From Lineus longissimus (lineage: Eukaryota > Nemertea > Pilidiophora > Heteronemertea > Lineidae), in contig NC_088324.1 of NCBI RefSeq assembly GCF_910592395.1, forward strand, positions 5,542,953-5,606,952: a stretch of DNA of 64,000 nt, written 5' to 3'. Shown here in pieces: positions 10,762 through 22,316 of this stretch. Each line of letters starts with the position of its first letter. Within the stretch, counting starts at the first letter, position 1. Position numbers and translations under genes: made by a program. Below the pieces are notes generated by a model. The model had not been told where the DNA came from and did not search any database. It was given only the letters and a program-made list of their open reading frames with translations.

Positions 10762-12787
10762 ATGGAATTCGAAGCAATTCAGAATGCGTCTGAGATGACT
10801 GAGTCTGTCCTCGCGGTTTATCCTGACTTGGAACATGCCTATTTTATCATCACCCGCATCGGAACACTATTCATCGTTGCCGTGGGCTTGCCGGGGAATC
10901 TTATAGCCTTCCTTGTCGCCAGCAAGAAGAGTAACAGTCACCTCTCTACGTGTGTGTATATGACAGGTCTTGCCTTAGTTGATAGCGCTGTTTTGGTTAA
11001 TCTTCTATTTATGAATATCTTAAATTTTTGGAAGGTTGGAAGTGATGTCATTCGGGATCGTTCTTCTTCAACAAGGTAAGTGTGCTTGAAACTTCTACAT
11101 TTCCTTTGCTTTAAAACGTCAGCGAAGAAAGAAAGGGGACAGACATTTCATACGAAAGTTATCTGTTCTCTGCACTCCCTGGATCTGAAGTGAGTGCAGT
11201 ATCTTAATGTCATTATTCCTTTCCATTTTGTCGAATTTCAAAAAGAAGTATTATGACGCTATCGAACATAGACTTCTCTAACAATATACGTTTCGTTCGA
11301 TAAATTGAGTGTCCGTTTTGTATTTGAACCAAGAGTCAGCACTTCATACAGCAAATTGCATTGCAGCAGTCGTGCCTGACTTGATGGACAACGCAAACGG
11401 GTGACCGTATTTCAAGTTCGTTCACATTTTCAGTCAATGTTATAGGACTGGTAACCTCTATAATATAACGCTATATTTTTGTCATGGCAGGGCTTTCTGG
11501 TATGTTGCAAATGCTGCTGGCATCACATCAGGGTTATTCTTAGCGGAGATGTCAGTGGACAGGCTCATTGTGGTGTGGGCTCCGATGAGGGCAACAACAC
11601 TCTGCACCAGGTCAAAGGCAACTAAGATAGTGGTTGTGACAGCAGTGATAATATTCGGTACCAGCCTGAATATGTTTTGGACCTTCGATTATACAACTGA
11701 ACCGAATACAGGTAAACCATTCTCAGGTTCTTTCTTGACCCCTTCAATAGTAGTCTCACTAGGCCAGTACAATAACCCGATCTGCTGTTAGATAATCTCT
11801 GACCTCCATACGTGATGATGTTGCCAGGCATCACATAATAATGTCGACGAGCGATACGAGGTCGTCCGTGGAAATTGAAGGAATATTTGTGTGCTTAAAT
11901 TTGTACATGCCGATCTATTAGCGCTGTGCATTGGCATGTCTTTTTAAGAAATATGCTCTTAAGTGTACTTATGATATTAGATAAATGTTGAGTATCCATC
12001 ATGTCCACCATTGCCATTTAGCTGTGATGGCATTGCGATCAGAGGGGTTATATTTGCGATTGCATGTGCGATTGATTTTTATCGAATAAGAGCTACCGGA
12101 CAGTAGAGGTGCTCATGAGATTCAGGATGCTAGATCGAAGCCTACTAACCAAGGGACTTTACATACGAACATCACAATGACCGTGTGTTGATATGTAATC
12201 AAAGAACGTGCAGTTGTATCTGAGTGTTGAGTGAAATCACCAATCAGATAACATGTCCGTTTCATTTTTTTACAGAAATAGAGAACGTCGTACCGGTCAC
12301 TTTTGATGATCCCACCTTGAGTGCCCTGGCACCAACCTACATTCTCCTCTTTGGCACCGTTATTCCATTCACAGTGATATTTTTATGTAACATTGGTATC
12401 ATTACTGGAGTACAACGGGCAACTACGAAGAGACACAAACTCTCTACCACGATGACAACGGCGACGAAAGAGGATGCAAAAACCATTGCTCGAGCCGCTG
12501 AGAATAAGTATATGATACGGATGCTGATCTTGGTCAGCTTGGCATACATTTTCTGTTCCTTGCCGCTGAGGTTTTATATAACATCTATGGACATGCCAAT
12601 TATGAGAGAAAGGTACAATTTTAGGAAGCCTTATTGGTTTCTGCGTTATAATGTTGAGCAATGGGTCTGTAGTTTCATTTGGCACGTTAATTATGCCATA
12701 AATTTTTACATGTATTGCCTTGGCGGTGGGAAGAAATTTAGAAATGACGCAGTTGAAGTAATACACATCAGCTACTGCAAGAAATAG
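10762..12787 (+). CDS. Rhodopsin-class G-protein-coupled receptor, peptide-receptor-like, three exons, unit A
   Basis: Exons 10762-11075, 11491-11711 and 12276-12787 join in phase with GT-AG introns to 348 residues. The ATG at 10762 has A at -3 and G at +4; the open frame before it belongs to a miniature element, so it was excluded. N8 is a glycosylation site (NAS). TM1 about 28-53 (GLPGNLIAF), TM2 63-88 (LALVD), TM3 106-130 ending SVDR (D128-R129), TM4 150-170, TM5 197-222 with P209, TM6 258-280 with FCSLP (W6.48 replaced by S273), TM7 about 308-327 with NFYMY (321-325) replacing NPxxY. The C-tail is GGGKKFRND. The NxxINFYxYCLxGxxFR style recalls invertebrate FMRFamide/TRH-type peptide receptors; the ligand is not predictable. 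T104 stands at the usual TM3 cysteine (3.25) and loop 2 (171-196) has no cysteine, so the canonical disulfide is absent. Confidence 0.85.
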
Positions 12788-12936
12788 ACACACTGTTGTG
12801 TTTCTCATTCTGGTTTAAATGATAACTAAGACTATATCCATTTCAATAGTTTATTCGATTTCCGAAATCACATATCATAATTGGTTGTTTCCTCATGCGA
12901 TGCACGTGGTTCTCCAGTGTTGACCAGAAACGAGTC

Positions 12937-13026
12937 TACAGGGTGGCCCAGAAATCGTTTCCCTTACACAATGGATACACAATAGAATTCTATTGCGCAA
13001 GGGGAATGTTCCTGGGCCACCCTGTA
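12937..13026. mobile_element. 90-bp hairpin miniature element, unit A
   Basis: Near-complete inverted repeat: TACAGGGTGGCCCAGAAA at the left, its imperfect complement (ending GGGCCACCCTGTA) at the right, and a central perfect palindrome CAATAGAATTCTATTG. The TA ends and the TACAGGGTGGCCC start are typical of Tc1/mariner-type miniature elements. It lies 150 bases after the GPCR stop codon. Confidence 0.7.
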
Positions 13027-14040
13027 GTGCATGTCTATACATGCATCCCTCTTCAAATTAATTAGTTGTTGGTTACCCAGTCACCTCCTACTCTGCATCA
13101 GTAGTTTCCATCGAAAAATGCCCAAAAATAGGAAAAATTCAAAATATGACTGAACTATCACGCTTTTCCGATTTGACCCGAGTTAGCTCTCCACCCATCG
13201 ACTCTTTCTCTTGGAAAGGTGGCACTACACAGTGCGGAGGACGGTGTCAAGGGCAGCGTCAAATAGGCCCAGGGCAACCGACACGAGATAGTCTTTCAGT
13301 TCCTGCTGAGGCCTAATCATGCATCACAGGCACCATAATCTATACATTTCTGGGTTCGTATAAATCCAGAGAAGATTTCTACAGCATTTTGATGCACTTA
13401 ATTCATAAGTGCACCGTTAGGTGGCGCCACCATTGTCATCCCTTGGATCCTGAAAATGGTAAATAATTGACCAAGAAATGGCATGATGTGTGCAATCTTC
13501 AAACGGGCCTCAATTGGTTAAAAATGAATGATTTAGAATGACATTACCACTGGCGGATAGCCAAATGCATCTAGTTTCTTTACTTGATGTGAAAACATGG
13601 GGTCATCTCGGTTATTCTTTCGCTATGTGGCCTAGATTCGGACGAGCATAATTGACACTCGCACAAATACGTCCAACCTCGCGTGGTATATGGAATGTAG
13701 GTTACATATTGAGGCCAAACTGGGGATTGAGACCCGCTTCAAATGGCACAGATGCTAGGCTCATAAAATCGGCAAATATCTCTCTGCACATAGAAACTAA
13801 GACGAGGGCGTCAAAGTAAATAGGATTTGGAACAGGATCGACCGATTCATGGCGAATCATGAACATGATTAGGGTTAGAGATTGTAGCGATTCTTAGAAA
13901 CGGGACGATGGGGGGGGGGTTACACTAAACTAACGGATCATGACCGGCTTCACAGCTTGGCGTACGTCACAGAGTCCTAGTTGATAAGCAGTCCTGGTAA
14001 CGGACTGCACGGACTCCAGAGCAACGGTCGTCACAGCCAA

Positions 14041-14060
14041 TGACGTCATGGGTGACGTCA
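14041..14060. promoter_or_regulatory. Paired palindromic CRE-like sites, unit A
   Basis: Two perfect TGACGTCA octamers at 14041-14048 and 14053-14060, 12 bases apart. They would bind CREB/ATF-type bZIP proteins if used. No adjacent transcript start was identified. Confidence 0.3.
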
Positions 14061-15201
14061 CGTCTTGGTGATTTGGCGAGACGGTAGGACCGGACATATT
14101 ACGATATAGATCCAGCAATTGATACACCACGAGTCTTGTCTTGATTGTGGTTATTTTCACAACTTAGATTTAGAGTTTATGTCACAACACGATTAAAACT
14201 AGATTACTAAACTAATGACGTAGATAAAGGTAACTGGCTCAATGTATCAGTAAATGCGGGGACAGGAATAGGTTTGGCTGGTTGTGACGGCCCATGTGAG
14301 CATGTCCAGGGGAGTTAGGACGTGGTGGTTGGCAGTTGGACGACATGGAGATTGTCCCGGCCGCATAGCGGTTCAGATTCCCACCGTCGCCCGCAATATA
14401 CTTATTGAGACCAAGTACCATAGACTAGAAACTATAGAGGGACAGGTTGTCCTGTCTTCGATTTTGATTGTGACATGAGACAGACGTCCTGTTTCCAGAC
14501 AAGACGAATCATCTTTTGTTATTGCTTATAGCATTCCACTTTGCTGGAGACAACTGAAAGGTTGTGAATGTGATCCTCGAAAAAACATTCAACAAGACGC
14601 AAATCAATGTGCATGTCGGTAAAGTAACAGGTCGGTCGGTTCGGTAGGAGGAGCGGAGAAAGGCTCAGGTTAGCCCTGGATTGGAACGCCTGGTTGGCTT
14701 GCCTCCTCGGTCGGCATGACCGCCTAGGACTGGGAATACGTTACTTATGGAATTACCTTATATGCACACGAACCTACGTCAAGTCAAAAGTCTTTACTTG
14801 AAAAATGTCTATATCTGATTTGATCCGAGGCCAAGCTGTGAATAAAGACATGTCTCTGAGGCATTTTTAGATTGTAACTACCAACGGTTTATGATAGGAC
14901 AAAGAACTCTGAATAAATGATTACGCAAGGAACCTGGTACGGCGCGGACCCTTGGTTGCTATGGAAACTAGCCTTTGGTCGCCATGGTCGCTGGCTCTTT
15001 TGGTCGGTTACGGAAACGCCATGGAAGCTGGCCTTGGTAAGGTATATTCGGACTCAGCGTAATCATTAAAAATGGAGAAGTTCTTTTGAAACTGACTAAT
15101 AGACATGTGCCTCAGAAACAGACCTCAGAGAAAGATCCATACAGCTCATCGGGCGTTGCTACAATGTGGGATTCGTTTTAAATAATGGCCGACAAGTCAT
15201 A

Positions 15202-15251
15202 AGATAACTAATAACATATTATTTAAAGATAACTAATAACATATTATTTAA
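15202..15251. repeat. Perfect 25-bp tandem duplication, unit A
   Basis: Two adjacent identical 25-base copies starting AGATAACTAATAACATATTA. The same pair is present in unit B, so it predates the large duplication. Confidence 0.85.
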
Positions 15252-17231
15252 ACTTCAAATGATAGGATAAGTATCTTATCCACGTCCTTGACGAAATATT
15301 TACAGGTGATCACTTATGGCATGTTTATATTTACGATGATGTGAAATTTGACTAAGTTCTAGCCTATGTCCAACAAGTTTACGCTCATGGCTAACGACAG
15401 ACAGGCCCTGCTGGCCTAAGTAACACCAGCTGATTACGCGCGAAATGTTCAATGGACTGAACACTCAATGTACATGCAAGCATAGTATGGTCATGGTATG
15501 GATGGAGTGAGTCTGATCAGAACTATTGGAACCCATGGCGGAGGTGGAATACGCCGGGTAGCCGGAATGGAAAGGCTACGGTCGCCGCCGGACCCCTGCT
15601 GGGGAGGCGCGACAGGTTTGGTGCGTACCTGGGTATGAGTTGATGTTGTCGGATTGACCACACGATCAAGACTCCTTTATGCTGAGAAAAGCACGTCTTT
15701 TATAGAAAAATGACGCGGTCCCCAGCCAATCAGCGTCGCGGATTCGCGTCACGTATCGGCAGAAACGGGGATTTTTTGTAAGAAATTCTGACAAAACTCA
15801 CTCCAAAACTACAGTTATAAGATGAATATCAAAATTCCGTCTCCTGAAAGGTTTCTTTTCCCGATAAGGAACATAATCAACCAGAGAATAGGGGGCCTCC
15901 CCCAGAAAATTTTTTAAGATAAGACTCCATATATGCGATTTCCCGGCATCTGATCTTCAAATATTAAGCACCACTCCCACCCCATTTTCAGTGTTTTTTG
16001 TCTGCAAAATCATCAGGAACAGATCGGTACAGCCTGAAAAATTTCTGAAAAAAAGTCCGACTGAAGGAAAGGCACGTGGTTTGAAGGAGGTAGTGATTTA
16101 TGAAAGAAGGTTGAAAATTCTTTTTCAAAGATGAGCGTCTTTTTTTCTACTCTTCGCAAATAAATCGACAAGAGATGACTGCAACTTTCGTTTTTCCGCC
16201 ATGATTAGGCTACCTGTCTGTAGCGCATCTGCGGCGCATTGGTCGGTCAGCTGACCATTGCACAGATAGCCGATTGCGGCGGGAAAGATCCTTCGTGGGA
16301 TCATGGCGTGTACATATATATTCTCGCGCTAAAGCCAAGGGGTGTGGTCATGTTTTATATGAGAGTGAACGTGTACGAAAGTTTGCTGCACTGGCTCGTT
16401 CGTTTAAGTTCGTTCGTGCGCCGGGTGCGCCCCCCCTCCTTGGATCCGCGCCTGAGAAAGGAAGTGCGAGCGGCCTCATGCGCGTGCACAATGGCCGAAT
16501 ATAGCAGACGAGAAGTAAAACGGTGAGGTCGACAATATTGCCAATTTTGACGAAAGTACTCGGACTACACGGCTAAATCTGGTTCAGGCTATAGATAAAT
16601 GCTATGGCTATTGTAGTATAAACTTAAAGCGGATTCTAACGAGGAAATTTCTGGCTATAAAGCTTTCCACGAAATGGACAGATGCGTGATCGCACCACGA
16701 GGTCCGGACACCAGTCGACAGGTGAAACGACAGTGGTGACAAAACGTTGTGAATTTTGACAATTGCGTATGAGTTTCATACACAAAATTTGGTCAAGGAT
16801 GCGGACAAATGTCTCAACCATCGTAATATAAAGTTATAGGAAATTTCAACGAGCAAGAATCGAGATAAAGAAGGTACGAATCCAACTTGGTTCGAAACCC
16901 ACAAAACCCATTTTGACAAGAAGGCGGCGCCATATATAAAGTGAGCGAACCGCTATAAAATATTAATTTGAAGTCCCCCAGGATGTCAACTTGGAAAAGG
17001 AAGATAGGTAGTTCAGAAAACAGTGTCTCTAGAACTGTTTTAGGCAAAATATGGTTGATTTTAATGAGCGACTTTGTTAGATTCTGACCCAAAAATCTCG
17101 ACTCCACTCACAAACGATATTCAGTTTTACAAACAGCTGATTGTGTACAAAATGTACACTGTACATGATACATGTAATACTATACGTGAAGATGAGTCAC
17201 AGCGTCTCTGTGCTGCATTACACTCAAATTG

Positions 17232-17962
17232 CGGCTGTTATAAAACGCGGATTCCGCGGAAATCCGCGGAAAAATCACAAAGCCGCCAGTAAATACGCGC
17301 ATAATATTTAATGATAATTATATTATACAAATAACAACATAAATCATAAATCGGAGGCAAAAACTACCAGTTATCTGCATATTTCATCGGTCATATTTTA
17401 ATCCTCTGGAGCGCCATTCATGCCATTCCGATCGACTCTTCCCTCTTTTTTTCTTGGTGTTGATAAACTTTGCATGTTTTCTTCGACACCACCGTGGTTC
17501 CTGATTCCCTAACGGAACATATTACGAGGCTGCTTTCAAGTGTGATTGATGCCCGGATTGATGTACGTTACGGTATGCCTCCTTCAAATATAGGTCGATG
17601 ACGAACTGAATTCTGGTCTACGAAAATGCTTTAGGACAATCTCCTTGCAGCTCGAACCTAACCAACCATATATGCGACTGCACATTGCAGTCTATTTTTA
17701 ACAATCACAAAAACTTACTTCGCGGCCCGTCCTAGAGTATAAGTATATTTCAAACTACTGTACAAGGTGCTTGTGATTTACGGCGCATACAGCGCACCAT
17801 ATAACGGGGATTCCCGAAGACCTTGTCACCAGGAGTACTTCATGCGCACAACAATGCACACTATTAATATGAAAAACTCTCACCTGCGGTTCAGGTAGCC
17901 ACCCTGTAGCCAAGTTAGATTTTTCCGCGGATTTCCGCGGAATCCGCGTTTTATAACAGCCG
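17232..17962. mobile_element. Non-autonomous Mutator-type element with 9-bp target duplication, unit A
   Basis: About 45-bp inverted termini beginning CGGCTGTTATAAAACGCGGA with an internal palindrome CCGCGGAAATCCGCGG, 731 bp long. The exact 9-bp direct repeat CTCAAATTG flanks it at 17223-17231 and 17963-17971. Nine-base duplications are characteristic of Mutator-like transposons. No transposase is encoded; ORFs spanning the termini are by-products. Confidence 0.8.
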
Positions 17963-18289
17963 CTCAAATTGTGCAATATCACTGCTAAAAACAAATTTGG
18001 CGGCAGATTTGAAAGACAAATTGAGCAGTCCATGATAGAAGTCCAGAATACACAGGATATTGAGGGAGATGCTTGACAAAATCTTAAACCTGTTAAACTC
18101 AAGTGGGTACCAATCTGGTTGGGCAAAGAGGGGATTTAAGAGAAAATAAGTAGTATAACTTACTTTGAAAGAAAGGCGTCTTGAAAGAGGGATATTTAAG
18201 ATGGAAGGAAAGACAACGTGAAACTATGTATAAGATAGTTAAAGGGACACATAATTTTGAACAACTAAATTTTGATGGAAAATTTTACA

Positions 18290-21200
18290 AGATTATAGCC
18301 TAAAACCATGACCAAAAGGTGTTGATATGACATAAAAATTCGCCACGATGCCAATATTTTAACAAAAATGATCCACGTCGAGATCGGGTTGTGCTGAGGC
18401 ATTTGTAGGCAGAGGCATTATAATTAATCATATAAAGAATTGATCCGGCAGATACAAGACCATGAAAACCTCCCAAAAATGCCCCAAATTCAGATTCAGA
18501 TTCATCCAAAATTACTAACATTGTGTACCAGGGGCCGGCTGTTAATTATAATACAGCAAAAATACCTGGATTTAGAACGAACCGCACTTTACAGTGTAAA
18601 TGCACTATGCGCAAACGAAGCCTCGTTTTGAATTCAGCGGTTATAGTTGCCTAGCAAAATGTGGAAGCTGTCAAAAAGCATTTAAAAAGCATTTAAAACC
18701 AAATTTTTCGTTGTTTAATTTGATACACAAACCCAACTGCTCCTCATAACTTTGCAGAGTTTATTTTGAGAGAAATGTGCGAAAGATGAATGAAACATGA
18801 CATGAGCGTACAAATAAAAATATCTGTACTGCACGAGAATGCTCGAGAAAATGTCTCGTGCAATCCAGACTCTGGCTGTTGAAAGACCGTCCGCTTTTAC
18901 GTCATTTTGCCATGAGGTCATGACGTCTTCAACTCAAGCGTTTATTCGTCTTCCTCGACGTTTTCACGTCATGAGCAATCGAGTCAAAAATGACAAAAAA
19001 ATTGCCTATTTATCTTAATTTTTTACTATTTATGGGGATGTGATGATTTTCTAAGGCCTGTACGCTCTCGAGCTTTCAGTCCGTAGAAACTCATCTCATG
19101 CAATCTGGATACTTGGATCAGCTACTCGTGCAGTTTTTTTATTGTACATGTTGTTGTATTATTAGCCCGAACCTTGCAGCGTCCATCGCTTTATATTGTG
19201 TCGAAAGGCTGGCCAGTGTGCCGCCAAGCAGATAATCCACCGTTCTGCGGTTGTCTTACAAGGGGGTTGCGATAGGGAGCGGTAAGTCTTATTTATGCTC
19301 ACTCCCAGTCGACGAGGGCTGCATGCACTTGCAATTAAATGACTGAGACATTAACTGAAAAGCTGCTGTTAACGAAGCACAACTCGTAATGGATCAGCAG
19401 ATACAATTGTAACAAACGCTACTTCATCACTGACACATCTACAAGTCCATCGCAAGCCGAACTTCGTCAAGGTGGAAAATTGGACCTCTTACCATGTACA
19501 TGGGCTCTAGGGTTAAAAACCTCGTTGAGGATTCTGAGAAAGCCAATTCGTCCCGTGAAGTAGTCGCGCTTGGTGTCTTTCTTGTAGCCGATCACGTATT
19601 GTTCGTGGGTGTTGACCTGCAGGTTGTGATCCGTATAATTGGTAGTGCTTTGTGCCACCTCGACGCCATTCAGGTAAACGAGACAAGTACCAGGCCCGTG
19701 GGCGTATTCCACTTGGAGGTACTGCCATTGGCCCACTTCCACGGTGCCTCCTCTGGCGGTCAACAGACCCTGCTTGGGATCACTTCCTGCACTGTTGATG
19801 TCTCGTCTGAGGGTGACCCCGATTTCCCCACTCGTCGTCACCTCAATCAGAAACTGCCAAGGCTTTGACCAGTCGCCAATTAGGACTTGTCTCGTGTTAT
19901 TTGCGGTTGTTTTGAATCACATTTCGATGGTGAAGTCGGTTTTCTGGAACCGTACTGCAGGGACAAGAGCGTACTGGTTGATTCCATCAAGCTGAAGAAC
20001 ATTTCGGCCAAATTCGTTGTCATAGGCGGACGAAGCCCCTCCTTCAGACCTATGTACATATATTGAAAAGAGGAAGTTACATGGCAAATTGCAAACAGAA
20101 GTTTGATTAACCTCTGTCGCTTAGGATAAAAAACCCTTACCGGAAACAAAACCCAAAAAGGACCTACATGTAAATTGGTTTCTTTAGTCTGGATCTATTA
20201 ACTATTGTGAAGAGGCTTTGGAAAAATAACCACTGTATATTTTTTCATCTGATGCACACATGCGCACGCATTTTACTTCTTTTACTGGATATGCAACAAC
20301 AAAGATTATCATCATAATACGTGGGTTTGTAATAAACAGCATAATTCACTGAATATAGCAGAATCACGGAATTATAGCTTTAGAGCTATATAATAGATTC
20401 GTGGCAGAATGCTAAACGTCGCGCGAAGTATTTCTATCGACAGGCACCGTACCCGACACCGCACACCGTCGTACATGTACATACTTATGTATATCCTTTT
20501 CAACCAGAAAAGTCAGTCCGAAACAACTCTGAAATCGAAGATTTTTCTGATGCGTTATAAAAACTCTTTCAGTTTACACAGTTCTTAATGACAGAATCGA
20601 TGCTATTGGCGATGACTGTATACCCGTTTTCCGTGGAAACATACCTTTTGAGGCTGCTAGATGCACAGCTATTGTCACCAGAGTGATGAAGGTTCTCATG
20701 ATGGCTGTAAACAAAAGGTAATCTGCGGAAGAAAAGAGAGCAGAGTTAACTGTTTCAGCCAAACTAGTAACACGATAATACATCGTAAGATGAAAACCGG
20801 TCATCTCGTTCGAATCAGAATAAACAAAAACGAAAAGAAAAAAAACCACGAGAATACACCAGAAAATGAAACCGATATAACAATACATGTAGTTTCATGA
20901 ATCTATTGCATTCCGTCAAGAAAAGAGTAATTGTTCCTATCTAAAAAACTCACTAGCTCACTCTTGGAACATCTGTTGGTATTTCGACTGAACAAAACAA
21001 CTGTGCGGTACTCTTCAAGAGATTTGGATGACTTCATAACTCAAGGCTCTTGTCAATTAATGAAGTCACTCTAGTATCACCGATCTGAGACCATTTCTAA
21101 ATATTCAGGTCAGGCCCCAAAATGAGTACATACACACAAGTATTCGTTCGATGCAATTCAACATGTCTGATTTGGTTGGGTTGGCGACACCAATTTACCC

Positions 21201-22316
21201 GATGGTCATTACGTCATGTTTCGGCGCGGCCTTTTTGTCGATTTCGGAAGAAACTATCAACAGGTCTTAGATAGGTGAAACTTGAGTACTTGAGTATTAG
21301 ACTTTTAGTGGCCGAATTTGAGTTCAGCAATTTCAGCGGATTACATGCTACTACATGCAGTAGACTGGCTTACCGGTATAATTATTTTCTCATGGCCTAG
21401 TAGTTGTTCAATCGGTGTTAGACAAACACCAGTGCAGCAGATCTAGAGTTGGCTGTATGAACAACGCGTCATCGCTTCTAGTTAGCGTATAGCGTTAGAA
21501 CTACATTGTACATTTTTTTGTAAACACTGCTGACGCCAACTGAGCTACCGGGCCCTAAGATGATCACACTTCATTTTGGAGTGTTGGTATAGTTGGGTTA
21601 GTCACTGAACGGTAGTCGAGGGACCACGGTGGCTAAAGGTATCGGTTTGCCGAAGAAAAGTGCGTGCTTACCTACAGCATCCTGAACCTCATGGTCTATA
21701 CTCACACTAAACATTGCCGGGGTATCCCATGAAATATGTCATTGTAATCCAATATGTTTTATCCATTTTCAAGTGCATCTGAACTTAGCGTGCCGTGCAT
21801 ACAACAGTACTCCGGTAGCCAGTAACAAATGTCAATTCCTATGCTAGCCTCACCTATAACAGCTCTATATGCTTGGTCAAGTTTCCATCGCCAAATCTCC
21901 CTTATTATTCATCCAATTCATTAAAAAATCTACTCAGAGTTTGAGATTATGATCTTCTCTCGAAGATGCAGCCATTGAAAAAGATATAGGGCCCATGGGT
22001 TTTACTTACAAGGCCAATGTCCTACAGTTTTTGATCTGTTTTACCAGTCCTGCATCACTATAGCAGTCTAGTGTAGTGTATTAGGAGTGTATAGTGCGGG
22101 AGCAGAAAACAAGTTGAAGGGGCCCTATGTGCCAAGGTTTAAATCTTGATATGATGCAAAAAGCTTGGTGGTCAGGATGACCCGCGGAGGTAATGACGAC
22201 ACACAATAAACATACAAACGATTACAATGTAGTTCATTTTGATGAGCGTAAGTCCCGCATTTATTATTTTTATCCATTTGCACCGCTCCAACACTGTAAT
22301 GGGAGGGCCTTGTTTC
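18290..22316 (-). repeat. Left arm of large inverted repeat, unit A
   Basis: Matches the complement of 25231-34573, with several insertions in the right arm. Inner ends are marked by CCTTGTTTC (left) and GAAACAAGG (right), outer ends by AGATTATA and TATAATCT. It carries the broken inverted laminin-G gene and part of its 5' region. Arm divergence is visibly higher than between units A and B, so the inversion is older. Confidence 0.8.
19493..20699 (-). pseudogene. Inverted laminin-G gene copy, broken, unit A
   Basis: Signal exon 20645-20699 (MRTFITLVTIAVHLAASK), mini-exon about 20489-20528, LamG-A exon 19493-20049 (557 bases, same length as in the intact genes). The mini-exon has an in-frame TGA at 20500-20502 and its donor changed from GTAAGT to ATAAGT. 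The LamG exon has TGG changed to TGA at 19917-19919 in the FTIEMWF motif. LamG-B is missing because homology ends at 18290. The 5' UTR exon region is also partly deleted. Confidence 0.8.

Larger units (their letters stand above)
13030..17220. other. Long non-coding stretch, unit A
   Basis: No gene recognised. It contains two CRE-like sites, a 25-bp tandem duplication and GC-richer DNA near 15540-15620 and 16230-16480. ORFs near 16239-16526 overlap one another in two frames and show no family signal. The near identity with unit B gives no test of coding potential. Confidence 0.5.

Noticed and set aside
16239-16526. 95-codon ORF with an overlapping 76-codon ORF in another frame
   Set aside because: No family signal, and unit B has a one-base indel in the C run that swaps the frames; coding use is unlikely.
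17755-18126. 123-codon minus ORF
   Set aside because: It runs across the Mutator-type element terminus and target duplication, so the frame is accidental.
19494-19868. 124-codon plus-strand ORF opposite the inverted LamG exon (also 51096-51470)
   Set aside because: It is the antisense shadow of the LamG coding frame; similar shadows occur opposite every LamG exon.
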